64,000 nt of DNA from an uncultured Alphaproteobacteria bacterium (GTDB lineage: Bacteria > Pseudomonadota > Alphaproteobacteria > Micavibrionales > Micavibrionaceae), in NCBI GenBank assembly GCA_937923625.1, contig CALDTV010000011.1:49788-113787 (forward strand). Reading direction: 5' to 3'. Under the pieces are notes generated by a model, which made no database searches, had not been told where the DNA came from, and was given only the letters and a program-made list of their open reading frames with translations. This document shows, in pieces, positions 1-9,559 of this stretch. Both the position numbers and the translations under genes were made by a program. The stretch's first letter is position 1; each line of letters starts with the position of its first letter.

Positions 1-14
1 CTATCCTTTATAAT

Positions 15-473
15 ATGTCAGATGATCATATATTCATGCAGGCCGCAATGGAAGAGGCACATGCCGCCGCCAAACGCGATGAAGTGCCTATTGGTGCTGT
101 GATCGTAAACCCGCAAAATAATGAAATTATCGCCCGTAACGGGAATCGTACAATTGCCTTAAGCGATCCAACGGCACATGCCGAAATTTTAGTGCTTCGT
201 GAAAGCTGTCATAAAATGGCCTCTCAACGTATTCCTGACTTTGATCTTTATGTAACCTTAGAACCCTGCACTATGTGCGCAGCGGCAATTTCTTTTGCCC
301 GTATAAGACGTTTAATTTTTGCCGCGCCCGACCAAAAAGGCGGCGGCGTTTTACACGGCGCCAAATTTTTCGACCAACCAACATGTCATCACAAAATTAC
401 AATTGATCATGGTATTTTGGCAGATAAATCATCAATTCTTTTGAAAAATTACTTTAAGCAAAAAAGGAAATAA
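15..473 (+). CDS. tadA: tRNA-specific adenosine-34 deaminase TadA
   Basis: TadA converts adenosine at the wobble position of tRNA-Arg(ACG) to inosine in the cytoplasm. The 152-residue protein has the zinc-dependent cytidine/deoxycytidylate deaminase signature: HAE at residues 55-57 (zinc ligand His and catalytic Glu) and PCTMC at 84-88 (two zinc-binding Cys). Length is normal. The ATG at 15 gives the usual N-terminus. Only 14 bases lie upstream, so no ribosome-binding site can be judged, although a TATAAT-like hexamer ends right before the ATG. It converges on purD with a four-base gap. A guanine deaminase-like paralogue is possible but less likely. Confidence 0.93.
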   Translation: MSDDHIFMQAAMEEAHAAAKRDEVPIGAVIVNPQNNEIIARNGNRTIALSDPTAHAEILVLRESCHKMASQRIPDFDLYVTLEPCTMCAAAISFARIRRLIFAAPDQKGGGVLHGAKFFDQPTCHHKITIDHGILADKSSILLKNYFKQKRK

Positions 474-477
474 AAGC

Positions 478-1776
478 TTAAGCAGCCTTGTCTTTTTGTG
501 CCGCTACTGCGCGCCATCCGATATCCGAGCGATAAAAGCCTTCTGGCCAATCAACTGCCTTAACAGCATGATATGCTCTATTTTGCGCTTGTTGAATTGT
601 AGCGCCCAAGCCCGTGACACCTAAAACACGACCACCACTACCAACCAGCGCACCACTATTATCGCGCATAGTTCCTGCATGAAATAAATACACATCTTCC
701 ATGACATCTAGCTCGGACGTATTTTTAATTTCAGTGCCTTTTTCATACGCCCCCGGGTAACCATCTGCTGCCATCACAACACATAGGGCGGCATCATCAG
801 ACCATTCAACTTTGTCTTGATATTCAGCCAAATTACCTTTGTCAGTTGCCAACAATATATCGACTAAATCACTTTTTAAACGCATCATAATTGGCTGACA
901 TTCTGGGTCACCAAAACGAATGTTATATTCAATCAATTTCGGCTCACCCTTCACAATCATTAGTCCCGCGAACAAAATTCCTTTGAAGGGCGCACCATCT
1001 TTTTTCATGCCCTCAACTGTTGGTTTGATAATACGATCAAGAATTTTTTGCTCAAGCTCATCGGTCATAAAATGCGCAGGACTATAGGCGCCCATGCCCC
1101 CCGTATTTAGGCCTGTATCACCATCACCGACACGCTTATGATCCTGTGCGGAAGTCAACGGTAAGAAAGTATCGCCATCGGCTAAAGCAAAGTAGCTAAT
1201 TTCTTCGCCTTCCATGAATTCTTCAATTACAAGCTCCATGCCTGCCTCACCAAAAGAATTGCCCGATAGCATATCCATCACAATCGCTTCTGCTTCCTCG
1301 GCTGTTTCAGGCAGTAAAACGCCTTTTCCCGCCGCCAAACCATCTGTCTTGATCACAACACGGGTATTTTGCGCTTGAATGTACGTTTTTGCATCATCTA
1401 TTGACTTAAAACGCGCGTACGCTGCCGTGGGAATATCATAGCGCGCACAAAAATCTTTCATGTAGCCTTTTGACCCTTCAAGCTGTGCCGCTTCTTCTGA
1501 TGGGCCAAAAACAGCTATGCCTGCCTCACGTAATCGATCACCCAGACCGTCAACTAATGGTTGTTCTGGTCCAACGACAACAAAATCGATTTTGTTATTT
1601 GTCGAAAATTCAACTATGGCTTTCACATCTTCTGCGCCAATTTCAATACATTCAGCAACATTCGCTATACCCGCATTTCCTGGCGCACAATATAGTTTTT
1701 CACACTTCGGAGATTGAACTAATTTCCATGCCAGCGCATGTTCACGACCGCCAGAGCCCACAAGAAGAATCTTCAT
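478..1776 (-). CDS. purD: Phosphoribosylamine-glycine ligase (GARS)
   Basis: PurD catalyses the ATP-dependent joining of glycine to 5-phosphoribosylamine, the second step of de novo purine synthesis. The 432-residue protein has the full ATP-grasp layout: an N-terminal Rossmann-like segment with GSGGREHAL (residues 7-15), VVGPEQPLVDGL near 68-78, the ATP-binding region around KTDGLAAGKG (143-152), GGMGAYSPA (226-234) and the metal/phosphate-binding EYNIRFGDPE (283-292). Length matches the family. It is monocistronic here, convergent with tadA and about 130 bases from the putA stop on the same strand. Confidence 0.97.
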   Translation of the reverse strand: MKILLVGSGGREHALAWKLVQSPKCEKLYCAPGNAGIANVAECIEIGAEDVKAIVEFSTNNKIDFVVVGPEQPLVDGLGDRLREAGIAVFGPSEEAAQLEGSKGYMKDFCARYDIPTAAYARFKSIDDAKTYIQAQNTRVVIKTDGLAAGKGVLLPETAEEAEAIVMDMLSGNSFGEAGMELVIEEFMEGEEISYFALADGDTFLPLTSAQDHKRVGDGDTGLNTGGMGAYSPAHFMTDELEQKILDRIIKPTVEGMKKDGAPFKGILFAGLMIVKGEPKLIEYNIRFGDPECQPIMMRLKSDLVDILLATDKGNLAEYQDKVEWSDDAALCVVMAADGYPGAYEKGTEIKNTSELDVMEDVYLFHAGTMRDNSGALVGSGGRVLGVTGLGATIQQAQNRAYHAVKAVDWPEGFYRSDIGWRAVAAQKDKAA

Positions 1777-1902
1777 TTTTTAACCTCTTTAAAATTATAC
1801 AGTCTTTTTATTTTGTTTTTACGGCAGACACAAGTGACGATGTGGGTGTTTTGTCCCTAAGTCACGCCATAACGCAGCCCGAAAGCAAAAGAAAACAGCA
1901 TT

Positions 1903-4900
1903 TTATTCTTCTATCATGACAAGAGATGCATTTCCGCCCGCCGCTGTTGTGTCTGTACTAATGACTTGTTCGGTTGCAAAAGCGTGTAAATAATAAGGCC
2001 CGCCTGCTTTGGGTCCTGTACCTGATAGACCGCGCCCGCCAAAAGGCTGCACACCCACCACCGCGCCAATTGTGCCGCGATTAACATACACATTCCCCAC
2101 TTGTATGCGTGATGAAACTTTTTCAATAAAGCTGTCAATACGGCTGTGAATACCAAATGTTAGGCCATATCCAGTCTCATTAATATCATCAATAACCGCC
2201 TCAATCTCTGCTGCTTTATAACGTACAACATGCAAAATAGGGCCAAAAATTTCGCGTTCTAAAGCGTTTAAACTGTCAATTTCATAGATACAAGGCGCAA
2301 AGAAATGACCTGCGGCTTTTAACTGATTATCTAACGGCGCTTCGGCCAATTTATGGCCAAAACCACCCAAAGCGGATTTATGTTTTTGTACAATCATCAA
2401 CGCTTCTTCGTTGATCAAAGGGCCCACATCGGACGATAATCTGGCGGGATTTCCTACCCGTAATTCCGCAAGCGCCCCTTGCAACATTAGAATTGTTTTA
2501 TCGGCAATCTCCTCTTGAAGGTATAAAATACGACAAGCAGAACAACGCTGGCCTGCGGCGCCAAAAGCACTGAGCATTACATCATCGACCACTTGTTCTG
2601 TCAGCGCAGAAGAATCAACGATCATGGCATTCTGTCCGCCTGTTTCAGCAATAAATTTTGGGATCGCCCCATCTTTAGCCGCAAGGGTTTGGTTGATAAT
2701 TTTTGCCACTTCCGTTGATCCCGTAAAGGCAACCCCTGCCACATCATCATGCACCACAAGGGCGGCACCCACTTCACCATCGCCCGGCGCAAAGCTTAAA
2801 ACTTCGGGCGGTACGCCAGCCTCATGCATCAAGCGCGTTACAAAATATCCCGTTAAATTGGTTTGCTCCGCAGGTTTAGCAATCACCGCATTACCCGCCA
2901 TTAAGGCCGCAACAATTTGCCCCGTATAAATTGCAATAGGGAAATTCCACGGACTGATACAAACAAAAATGCCCCTTGGGCGAAATTTGAAAATATTACT
3001 TTCCCCTGTAGGTGACACCAGTGAACGACCCGCAGGATCAAAGTCAAGCATACCGCGCATGGCGTAATATCGGCAAAAATCAACGGCTTCACGAATCTCT
3101 GCTTGCGCGTCTTTTAACGTACGCCCACCTTCGCGTACGCAAAGTGATATAAGTTCTGTTTGGTTCTCTTCCAGTTTATCTGCAATTTTATCAAGCGTTT
3201 TCGCCCGAATTTGTGGTGCTGTAGCAGACCAAATTTTCTGCCCTGTTTGTGCCATTTTAAAAATATCATCAACACTCGATACGGACGTGCTTGAAACTGT
3301 ACCAACAACATCTTGTTTATTGGCAGGATTAAGCACCTCAAGCTTCGCGCCATTTTTAGGCTTCTTGCCCCCAAAAATAGGCATCGCTTTATATGATTTT
3401 TTTGCGTATTGACCATCCAAAGTTTTTGATAATTCAGCCACCGCTTCAGGATCATCAAAATCAAATCCTTTGGAATTTAAACGACGTGCACCATAAATAT
3501 GGGCTGGCAAAGGAATATTGGGATGATGTTTAGAGGCATTATTGCGTGATTTTACGACAGGATCATCAGCGATATCGGTGGGCGCGTACGCTTTATCATA
3601 TATTTGATTTACAAAAGAGGAGTTCGCACCATTTTCTAACATGCGGCGAACGAGATAAGGTAGCAAATCCTCGTAAGGGCCTACGGGCGCGTACACACAC
3701 ACCGTTATTTCTTCGTCTGCCGTGACAATATTATAAAGTGCATCCCCCATACCAAAAAGCTTTTGAAATTCAAAACCAGTTTTATCAAACTCTTTATTAT
3801 CTTTCGCCATTTCTAAAATAGCTGCAACTGTATGGGCATTATGCGTACCAAACATTGGATAAAGAACATCACGGTTTTTAAGTAATTTTTGTGCACACCT
3901 TAAATAGGATAGATCAGTATTAGATTTACGTGTAAAGACAGGGTAATTCTCAAACCCCTCTACCTGTGCGTGTTTGATTTCCGTATCCCAATACGCCCCT
4001 TTTACCAAGCGCACCTGTAAGTGACGATCATACGTACGCGCCATACCAATCACACGATCCAATATGGCTACAGCAGATTTTTGATAGGCCTGCACCGCCA
4101 AGCCAAAACCACGCCATGTGGAAAATTGAGGTTGTAGGCAAATATTCTCGATAATTTTTAATGACGGATCAAGACGCGCGACTTCCTCAGCATCAACTGT
4201 TAAACCAATATTTGCCTTTGCGGCAATTTCGCATAATTCGATTAATTTATGAGTTAAAGCAGGAATACAATCAGCCGATTGCGCAAATTCATAACGCGGA
4301 TAAAGCGCCGATAATTTAATTGAAATGCCCGAACGCGCTTTGACATCATGATTTTTTTTGCCCCCATCATCGGCGATTACCATCGCTTCCAATGCTTCTT
4401 TATAGCCATCGAAATAACGGGCCGCATCACTTGCTGTACGTGCGCCTTCGCCCAACATATCATAAGAAAAACGATAATTTTTTTCTTCAAAAGATCTTGC
4501 GACTTTCATTGCAGCGGGTAAATCTTCGCCAATTACGAATTGCTTGCCCAGCATCTTCATTGCGCGACTCATGGCTTGACGGATTACGGGCTCACCTAAT
4601 TTAGAAAACAGGCTGTTCATGGTACTGCCTGTAAGCTTCAACCCAAGTCCTGCCGCCTTGGTCATCCAATCTTTATCTTGCCCTGATGCGCTTTTTAGCC
4701 AATTTGTGCCTGCCACTTTGTCGCGAATTAACGTGCTAGCAGTTTTTGGATCAGGAATGCGCAGTAAGGCTTCAGCCATACTCATTAACGCAAGCCCCTC
4801 TTTGGTGTTCAAGCCATATTGCTCAAAAAAAGACTCCAAACTTGCTGTCTTACGGCGGGTTTTGCGAATGCGTTTGATAAAATCAACAGCATGATGTTGT

Positions 4901-5001
4901 GTACGTGTCGCAAGGTCATTATCCCACAACAAAGCAGACAGTAAATCACTTACCGCTTCTTCTTCGCTTTGGGTCAAATAATAAGAAAGAGATTTGTGCA
5001 T
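1903..5001 (-). CDS. putA: Bifunctional proline dehydrogenase / P5C dehydrogenase PutA
   Basis: PutA oxidises proline to glutamate in two steps: an FAD-dependent proline dehydrogenase and an NAD-dependent delta-1-pyrroline-5-carboxylate dehydrogenase with substrate channelling. At 1032 residues it is the minimal type-A form. I see no N-terminal ribbon-helix-helix DNA-binding domain, so it probably does not repress its own gene. The proline dehydrogenase barrel covers about residues 170-460 (RLVKGAYWD and THNAHT motifs). The aldehyde dehydrogenase domain covers about 520-1000, with SPWNFPIAI, ETGGQNAMIV and the nucleophilic Cys in AGQRCSACR. It is divergent from xseA across 56 bases. Confidence 0.97.
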   Translation of the reverse strand: MHKSLSYYLTQSEEEAVSDLLSALLWDNDLATRTQHHAVDFIKRIRKTRRKTASLESFFEQYGLNTKEGLALMSMAEALLRIPDPKTASTLIRDKVAGTNWLKSASGQDKDWMTKAAGLGLKLTGSTMNSLFSKLGEPVIRQAMSRAMKMLGKQFVIGEDLPAAMKVARSFEEKNYRFSYDMLGEGARTASDAARYFDGYKEALEAMVIADDGGKKNHDVKARSGISIKLSALYPRYEFAQSADCIPALTHKLIELCEIAAKANIGLTVDAEEVARLDPSLKIIENICLQPQFSTWRGFGLAVQAYQKSAVAILDRVIGMARTYDRHLQVRLVKGAYWDTEIKHAQVEGFENYPVFTRKSNTDLSYLRCAQKLLKNRDVLYPMFGTHNAHTVAAILEMAKDNKEFDKTGFEFQKLFGMGDALYNIVTADEEITVCVYAPVGPYEDLLPYLVRRMLENGANSSFVNQIYDKAYAPTDIADDPVVKSRNNASKHHPNIPLPAHIYGARRLNSKGFDFDDPEAVAELSKTLDGQYAKKSYKAMPIFGGKKPKNGAKLEVLNPANKQDVVGTVSSTSVSSVDDIFKMAQTGQKIWSATAPQIRAKTLDKIADKLEENQTELISLCVREGGRTLKDAQAEIREAVDFCRYYAMRGMLDFDPAGRSLVSPTGESNIFKFRPRGIFVCISPWNFPIAIYTGQIVAALMAGNAVIAKPAEQTNLTGYFVTRLMHEAGVPPEVLSFAPGDGEVGAALVVHDDVAGVAFTGSTEVAKIINQTLAAKDGAIPKFIAETGGQNAMIVDSSALTEQVVDDVMLSAFGAAGQRCSACRILYLQEEIADKTILMLQGALAELRVGNPARLSSDVGPLINEEALMIVQKHKSALGGFGHKLAEAPLDNQLKAAGHFFAPCIYEIDSLNALEREIFGPILHVVRYKAAEIEAVIDDINETGYGLTFGIHSRIDSFIEKVSSRIQVGNVYVNRGTIGAVVGVQPFGGRGLSGTGPKAGGPYYLHAFATEQVISTDTTAAGGNASLVMIEE

Positions 5002-5057
5002 ATAATCCTTTTTAAAATGATTGTGCTTTATAATGCCAGAGGATAGGATTTTTGACC

Positions 5058-6485
5058 ATGACCTCTGACGATTTATTCACCGTAGCCAAAAAACAAGAAG
5101 CCGCACCAAAAGCTGCGCCAGTAAAAGCGAAGGCGCACTCCAATGTGCCAGAAATGAGTGTTTCTGATTTGGCGCAATCGCTAAAGCGCACTCTTGAGGA
5201 TACTTATGGCCGCGTGCGTATTCGTGGGGAATTGCAAGGGATAAAAGTCGTGGGATCGGGGCATATGTATGGTGACATTAAAGACGTCGATGCCAATATC
5301 AATATTGTATGTTGGCGCGGTAATTTATCCAAACTGTCCGTAAAGCCAGCAGACGGCATGGATGTTGTTATTACAGGGCGCGTTTCTAGCTATCCCAAAA
5401 GTTCGCGCTATCAAATTATTATCGATGCCATGGAATTAGCCGGCGAAGGCGCATTGTTGAAAATGCTCGAAGAGCGGCGCAAGGCGCTAGCGGCTGAAGG
5501 CTTATTTGCACAAGAGCGTAAAAAACCATTGCCATTTTTGCCCGAAATAATCGGCGTTGTGACTTCCCCCACAGGCGCAGTTATTCGTGATATAATGCAT
5601 CGTTTACGTGACCGCTTCCCGCGTCATGTTTATCTGTGGCCTGTTAATGTGCAAGGGGATGGTGCGGCGGAACAAATTGCCAAAGCGATTAATGCATTTA
5701 ATCAGCTAGATGGTACAAATATAAAACGCCCCGATCTTCTTATTGTTGCACGAGGGGGCGGATCGCTGGAAGATTTAATGGCGTTTAACGAAGAAAATGT
5801 TGCCCGCGCCGCGGCCAATTCTTCCATCCCTATTATCTCTGCGGTGGGGCACGAAACCGATACAACCTTGATTGATTATGCCGCAGATTTACGCGCCCCA
5901 ACGCCAACAGGGGCGGCCGAAATGGCTGTGCCGCGGCGCCTTGATCTTATGGCGCGGCTTCAAGAAAATAATGAACGCATGATCAGCGCTACCAGTCGTC
6001 TGCTTCAAGACCGTCAGAATATTTTAGCAACACAAAGTGCCAAGCTGGGTGATCCTAAGCATTTATTAGAGTCCAAATCTCAAACGATTGATTATCTTGC
6101 AGAGAAGTTATCCAGCGCGTTAAAATCTGGCATATATGCCCGCCGCACAGAATTACAAAATGCCAGCGCAAAACTCACCAGCCCAAAATATTTGATTGAT
6201 CGAAAAAAGCAGACCGTAAATAATTTATCACAACAATTATTCCGCATTTTACCGCGTCATTTAAGTGAACAAAAATCTCGTCTTGAAAATGCTGTACGTA
6301 TGTTAGAAAGCCTTTCTCCCAAAAGTGTCTTGGCGCGGGGTTATGCGCTGGTTTATGATAATAACGGCCATTTAATGCGCGATCCAAAAACCGTTCAAGA
6401 AGGTGAAACTTTAGTAATTGAGTTCGCCAATGAACAAAAAATAGCGACAAAGGCCGAAAAACAGCTTAAAAAGCAAGAGAATTAA
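5058..6485 (+). CDS. xseA: Exodeoxyribonuclease VII large subunit
   Basis: XseA is the catalytic subunit of exonuclease VII, which degrades single-stranded DNA from both ends to acid-soluble oligonucleotides. The 475-residue protein has an N-terminal OB fold (about residues 30-125, with VRIRGEL), the ExoVII core with [13 protein letters not shown], the [17 protein letters not shown] motif and [11 protein letters not shown], and a long coiled-coil tail. I chose the ATG at 5058 over a TTG six bases earlier because a GGATAGGA ribosome-binding site (5041-5048) is spaced nine bases from it. A TATAAT at about 5028 may be the -10 element. The small subunit xseB is not in this window. Confidence 0.96.
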   Translation: MTSDDLFTVAKKQEAAPKAAPVKAKAHSNVPEMSVSDLAQSLKRTLEDTYGRVRIRGELQGIKVVGSGHMYGDIKDVDANINIVCWRGNLSKLSVKPADGMDVVITGRVSSYPKSSRYQIIIDAMELAGEGALLKMLEERRKALAAEGLFAQERKKPLPFLPEIIGVVTSPTGAVIRDIMHRLRDRFPRHVYLWPVNVQGDGAAEQIAKAINAFNQLDGTNIKRPDLLIVARGGGSLEDLMAFNEENVARAAANSSIPIISAVGHETDTTLIDYAADLRAPTPTGAAEMAVPRRLDLMARLQENNERMISATSRLLQDRQNILATQSAKLGDPKHLLESKSQTIDYLAEKLSSALKSGIYARRTELQNASAKLTSPKYLIDRKKQTVNNLSQQLFRILPRHLSEQKSRLENAVRMLESLSPKSVLARGYALVYDNNGHLMRDPKTVQEGETLVIEFANEQKIATKAEKQLKKQEN

Positions 6486-6531
6486 CAATTTTTGACGAAA
6501 TACCGTTATTTTTGGCGTATAATAGGACCCA

Positions 6532-7032
6532 ATGAGAATTACATTAAAAGAATTACTGGATAATTTAGGCGTCGGCTATGTCATGTCTGCCTATGAGACT
6601 TGTCCGTGGGCGGCTTACGACGATGAGCAGGGCCTGACCTGTAGTGCCGAAGTTCGCATGAATAATGATGGCGATGAATTAGAAGCCGAAATGCAATTTA
6701 TGCGCGAATTCCCTAAAGAGGGCGAAAAACCAATTGAGCAAGTTTTCTGGCTCTTGGGGCAACCTGCAACCGCTGATAAATGGGATGTTCGCGGTGTTAA
6801 AATTCGTGGTGAGGGCAATACAGAAAATAAATACGCCTTTGAAGAAAAAGCTGTTAGTTTTTTTTGCGCCTGCGTACAGGAATTGAAGATGGGAAAAATT
6901 CCCGACATTGACGAAATCTTAGCCCGCGAAATGAAAGATAAAGAAAAATTTAGCGGTAACTCTCAAGGTGGCGGTAGCAAAGCGCCAAAAATAAAACCGC
7001 AAGCGCTGATGGGAATGAAATCAGGGCGATAA
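6532..7032 (+). CDS. Conserved hypothetical protein, 166 residues
   Basis: I do not recognise this family. The protein is soluble and acidic, with no signal peptide or membrane segment. Residues 1-130 look like a compact alpha/beta domain with a CPWAAYDDEQGLTC segment (23-36), two Cys at about 111-113 and several Trp. The last 35 residues are a low-complexity basic tail rich in Gly, Ser and Lys. An AGGA ribosome-binding site lies a few bases before the ATG. It follows xseA by 46 bases on the same strand and may be co-transcribed. It ends convergent to a TerD-family gene, with a hairpin covering the stop codon. Confidence 0.7.
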   Translation: MRITLKELLDNLGVGYVMSAYETCPWAAYDDEQGLTCSAEVRMNNDGDELEAEMQFMREFPKEGEKPIEQVFWLLGQPATADKWDVRGVKIRGEGNTENKYAFEEKAVSFFCACVQELKMGKIPDIDEILAREMKDKEKFSGNSQGGGSKAPKIKPQALMGMKSGR

Positions 7033-7057
7033 TTTTTGACGTCACTTTGAAATTATC
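7028..7057. terminator. Inverted repeat between convergent genes, likely bidirectional terminator
   Basis: GATAATTT at 7028-7035 is perfectly complementary to AAATTATC at 7050-7057, with flanking G/C pairs offset by one bulged base. It lies exactly at the junction of two convergent genes and overlaps a stop codon. Its A/T-rich arms would leave U-rich 3' ends in both directions. The function is inferred from position and symmetry. Confidence 0.5.
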
Positions 7058-7715
7058 CCGTTACATTTTCTGCAACGATAATGCCGTAATTTTCAGCAAG
7101 GGCATTTAAACCACCTTCAACTGTTTCGCCAATGGCGCGGAAAATCCAATCCGTGCCAATGCGTTCCAAATCACCAATAATCAAACCTTCTTTACCCGTT
7201 AATTCTTCATCTAATTCATAGCGAAAGATTTCGTGATCCGTATTTTGATTCACAATACGAAAATAAACATTTTTCACCATAGAAAAATCATGGTCATCTT
7301 TTTCATTGTCGTAAATAGAAAGGACAAAACAAATTTTTGTCACGTCAAATGGCAAACCTATTAGGTCAATCGTCATGATTTCATCATCACCATCCCCTGC
7401 GCCCGTACGGCTGTCACCCATATGTTTAACTGCCCCGTCGCACCCTTGAAGATTGTTATAGAATATAAAATCTTCATCAACACGTGTTTTTTCCTGTAGG
7501 TTCAATAAGAAAATACTGGCATCCAAATCTAATGGATCTTGTTCAAATGCTTTTAAATCCCAACCAACACCAATGGTAATATTTTTCAAGGTTGGGTCTT
7601 TGCGTAACAAATTGATTTCTTCGCCGCGTTTGATCTTATTTTTCGGCGCGTCTGCGTGCATCATTTCTGGCATATCATTTATATCATCATCAAATTCAGT
7701 ATCATGCTCTGACAT
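7053..7715 (-). CDS. TerD family stress/tellurium-resistance protein
   Basis: This is a 220-residue TerD-domain protein. TerD-type proteins are cytoplasmic Ca2+-binding proteins tied to tellurite, oxidative and phage-stress responses; their biochemical function is unsettled. After an acidic N-terminal extension of about 30 residues, the domain carries GVGWDLKAF, DLDASIFLLN and the Ca2+-binding GDSRTGAGDGDDE loop followed by IMTIDL. The C-terminus has the usual LVxGEL-like EGLIIGDLERIG and a Trp-containing strand. It lies downstream of, and in the same direction as, a Ca2+/Na+ antiporter gene, and a TerA-like gene follows 2 kb away, so a Ca2+-linked stress module is plausible but inferred. Confidence 0.93.
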   Translation of the reverse strand: MSEHDTEFDDDINDMPEMMHADAPKNKIKRGEEINLLRKDPTLKNITIGVGWDLKAFEQDPLDLDASIFLLNLQEKTRVDEDFIFYNNLQGCDGAVKHMGDSRTGAGDGDDEIMTIDLIGLPFDVTKICFVLSIYDNEKDDHDFSMVKNVYFRIVNQNTDHEIFRYELDEELTGKEGLIIGDLERIGTDWIFRAIGETVEGGLNALAENYGIIVAENVTG

Positions 7716-7755
7716 TTTATTTTCCTTCTCTATCTCATAAGAATTTTAAATGATA

Positions 7756-8769
7756 TTAACCGACCGCTTGTTCAACCGCTTGCGCGACATCTTTACTTAA
7801 ATAGAGCGCATAAATAAGGCCTATATAAAAAACATAGCCTGTTACAAAAACAACGCCAATCGCTTTATTTATTTTCTTATAGGTCAATAGTAAAACTGAA
7901 AATAAAACCGTAACACCCAGCATAATCCAAATATCCAGACTAACAACTTGCGGCGCGATAGCTTCATTCGCAATTGGTTTTACCAGCGCCGTTGCGCCAA
8001 TAATCATCAATATATTAAAAACGTTTGAGCCTAAAATATTACCAATGATAATATCTGATTGTTTTTTACGTGCCGCAATTAAACAAGTCGAAAGCTCTGG
8101 GAGAGACGTACCAATCGCAATCACACTCAGCCCAATGACATCTTCTGGCACGCCAATAATGCTTGCACTAACTTTTGCGCCACGCACCAAAAATTCTGCG
8201 CCACCTGCAATCGCCGCAAGGCCAAGAATTAAAAAGAAAACGCCTTGCGCCATGTTTTTGTATTTAGGGACGTCCACATCATCGACATCAATTTTACCAG
8301 ATGCCGCCATTCGATATTGCCAAAGCACGTAGCTGAGCAAAACCAAAATCATAACCCCACCGCCTAGCTGGCTAATGTGGCCTTGCAACATTAAAAAAGT
8401 CATCAAGAAACTAGCCAAAAGCATCATGACAATATCACGCATAATTTCGCGTGGAATCGCCACAAGAGTCGTAAAAAATGCCGTTACACCCACGACAAAC
8501 AAAATATTCGCGATATTGGAGCCAATTACATTTCCAATCGCGATCCCTGGTAGACCGGCCAGATTCGCATTTAAAGAAACCAAAAGTTCTGGCAAAGATG
8601 TTCCAAAAGCGATAATTGTAAAACCAATCACCAGTGGAGAAATGCCCAATTTCCTTGCGATATAAACTGCGGCTTCAATTGTCCAATCCCCCCCTTTAAA
8701 AAGAAGATACATCCCAAGGCCAAGCGCCCCCATGGAGAGTATAAATAATTCCGTATTTGTTGTGATCAT
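7756..8769 (-). CDS. Calcium/sodium antiporter (YrbG/CaCA family)
   Basis: This is a 337-residue inner-membrane cation exchanger with about ten hydrophobic segments. It contains the two inverted alpha repeats typical of the CaCA superfamily. Each has a GxTxxAxGTSLPEL motif, GFTIIAFGTSLPELLVSL near residue 48 and GLSVIAIGTSLPELSTCL near 212, followed by an IGNVIGSNIANIL or IGNILGSNVFNIL motif. The two Glu residues of these motifs coordinate Ca2+. It probably expels Ca2+ in exchange for Na+ or H+. It is upstream of the terD-like gene on the same strand with a 40-base gap, so the two are probably co-transcribed. Confidence 0.95.
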   Translation of the reverse strand: MITTNTELFILSMGALGLGMYLLFKGGDWTIEAAVYIARKLGISPLVIGFTIIAFGTSLPELLVSLNANLAGLPGIAIGNVIGSNIANILFVVGVTAFFTTLVAIPREIMRDIVMMLLASFLMTFLMLQGHISQLGGGVMILVLLSYVLWQYRMAASGKIDVDDVDVPKYKNMAQGVFFLILGLAAIAGGAEFLVRGAKVSASIIGVPEDVIGLSVIAIGTSLPELSTCLIAARKKQSDIIIGNILGSNVFNILMIIGATALVKPIANEAIAPQVVSLDIWIMLGVTVLFSVLLLTYKKINKAIGVVFVTGYVFYIGLIYALYLSKDVAQAVEQAVG

Positions 8770-8879
8770 GTAATAACACCTTCATATTTTCTTCTATACT
8801 ATCGAAATACGACAAAAATAATAGCTTTTAAAACAATGACATTACTATACAGCTTCCGCTAATTTTGCTAAAGAAAGGA

Positions 8880-9557
8880 ATGATTAATATAGTTGATCTC
8901 CTTCCCCTTTTTTTTGCTGCTCTCGTTTTAACCTTAAAACCTGGTCCTTATATGCTTGCAATATCAAGCCTTGCCGCCAGTGGTAATATTCGAGCTCTCC
9001 TATCTTTTTGGCTGGGATCTACAATCAGTCTTTTTGTTATGTACATTTTAATCCTAACGGGCTTAAGCGCGATTCCTGAAGGACTTGGATTCATTTTCAT
9101 TTTTTTAAAAGCAATAGCGGCTGTCATTTTTATTTTTATGGGTGCAAAAACCATACAACAAGCTGCCGAATTTTCGTTCGAAGAGGCTGAAAAAAAAGCT
9201 AATAAGATTTCAACACGAAACTTATTCTCCAATTTTGCCGCAGGTAGTGCTCTCAGCCTAAGCAATCCTTATGATATTATCTTTATTTTTACAGCGGTCC
9301 CCGCACTTGTTGGCGTCACAAAATTTTCAATATTGGATGCATTGCTTATCCGCGGCACAATTACTATTGTTGATATAATTGTTATATCATCATACTGCAT
9401 TCCCATTTTACTCATCCGTAAAAAACTATCTTTTACACTTTTGGAAAAAATTCGCTTTGGCTGTGGGGTAGCAATGATTGGAATTGGTATCTTTTTGATT
9501 GCCAATATTCTGATGCGGAGTGATTTACTAAAAAGTGACCTGCTGAATATTTTATAG
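8880..9557 (+). CDS. LysE family amino-acid exporter
   Basis: This is an integral-membrane exporter of the LysE/RhtB superfamily, about 225 residues with six predicted membrane segments. The N-terminus has the characteristic PLFFAALVLTLKPGPYMLA stretch, a variant of the family's TPGPx(N/F) signature. The central hydrophilic loop is lysine-rich, and the second half has the SNPYDIIF variant of the family NPK motif. I chose ATG 8880 because the TTG at 8865 would add an atypical N-terminus; an AAAGAAAGGA stretch directly precedes the ATG. Substrate cannot be told from sequence. It is convergent with the TerA-like gene, with a two-base gap. Confidence 0.88.
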   Translation: MINIVDLLPLFFAALVLTLKPGPYMLAISSLAASGNIRALLSFWLGSTISLFVMYILILTGLSAIPEGLGFIFIFLKAIAAVIFIFMGAKTIQQAAEFSFEEAEKKANKISTRNLFSNFAAGSALSLSNPYDIIFIFTAVPALVGVTKFSILDALLIRGTITIVDIIVISSYCIPILLIRKKLSFTLLEKIRFGCGVAMIGIGIFLIANILMRSDLLKSDLLNIL

Positions 9558-9559
9558 GC

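Noticed and set aside
1470..1919. 149-codon open frame opposite purD
   Set aside because: It is the antisense of a strongly conserved gene and continues into the gap without any domain; treated as a shadow.
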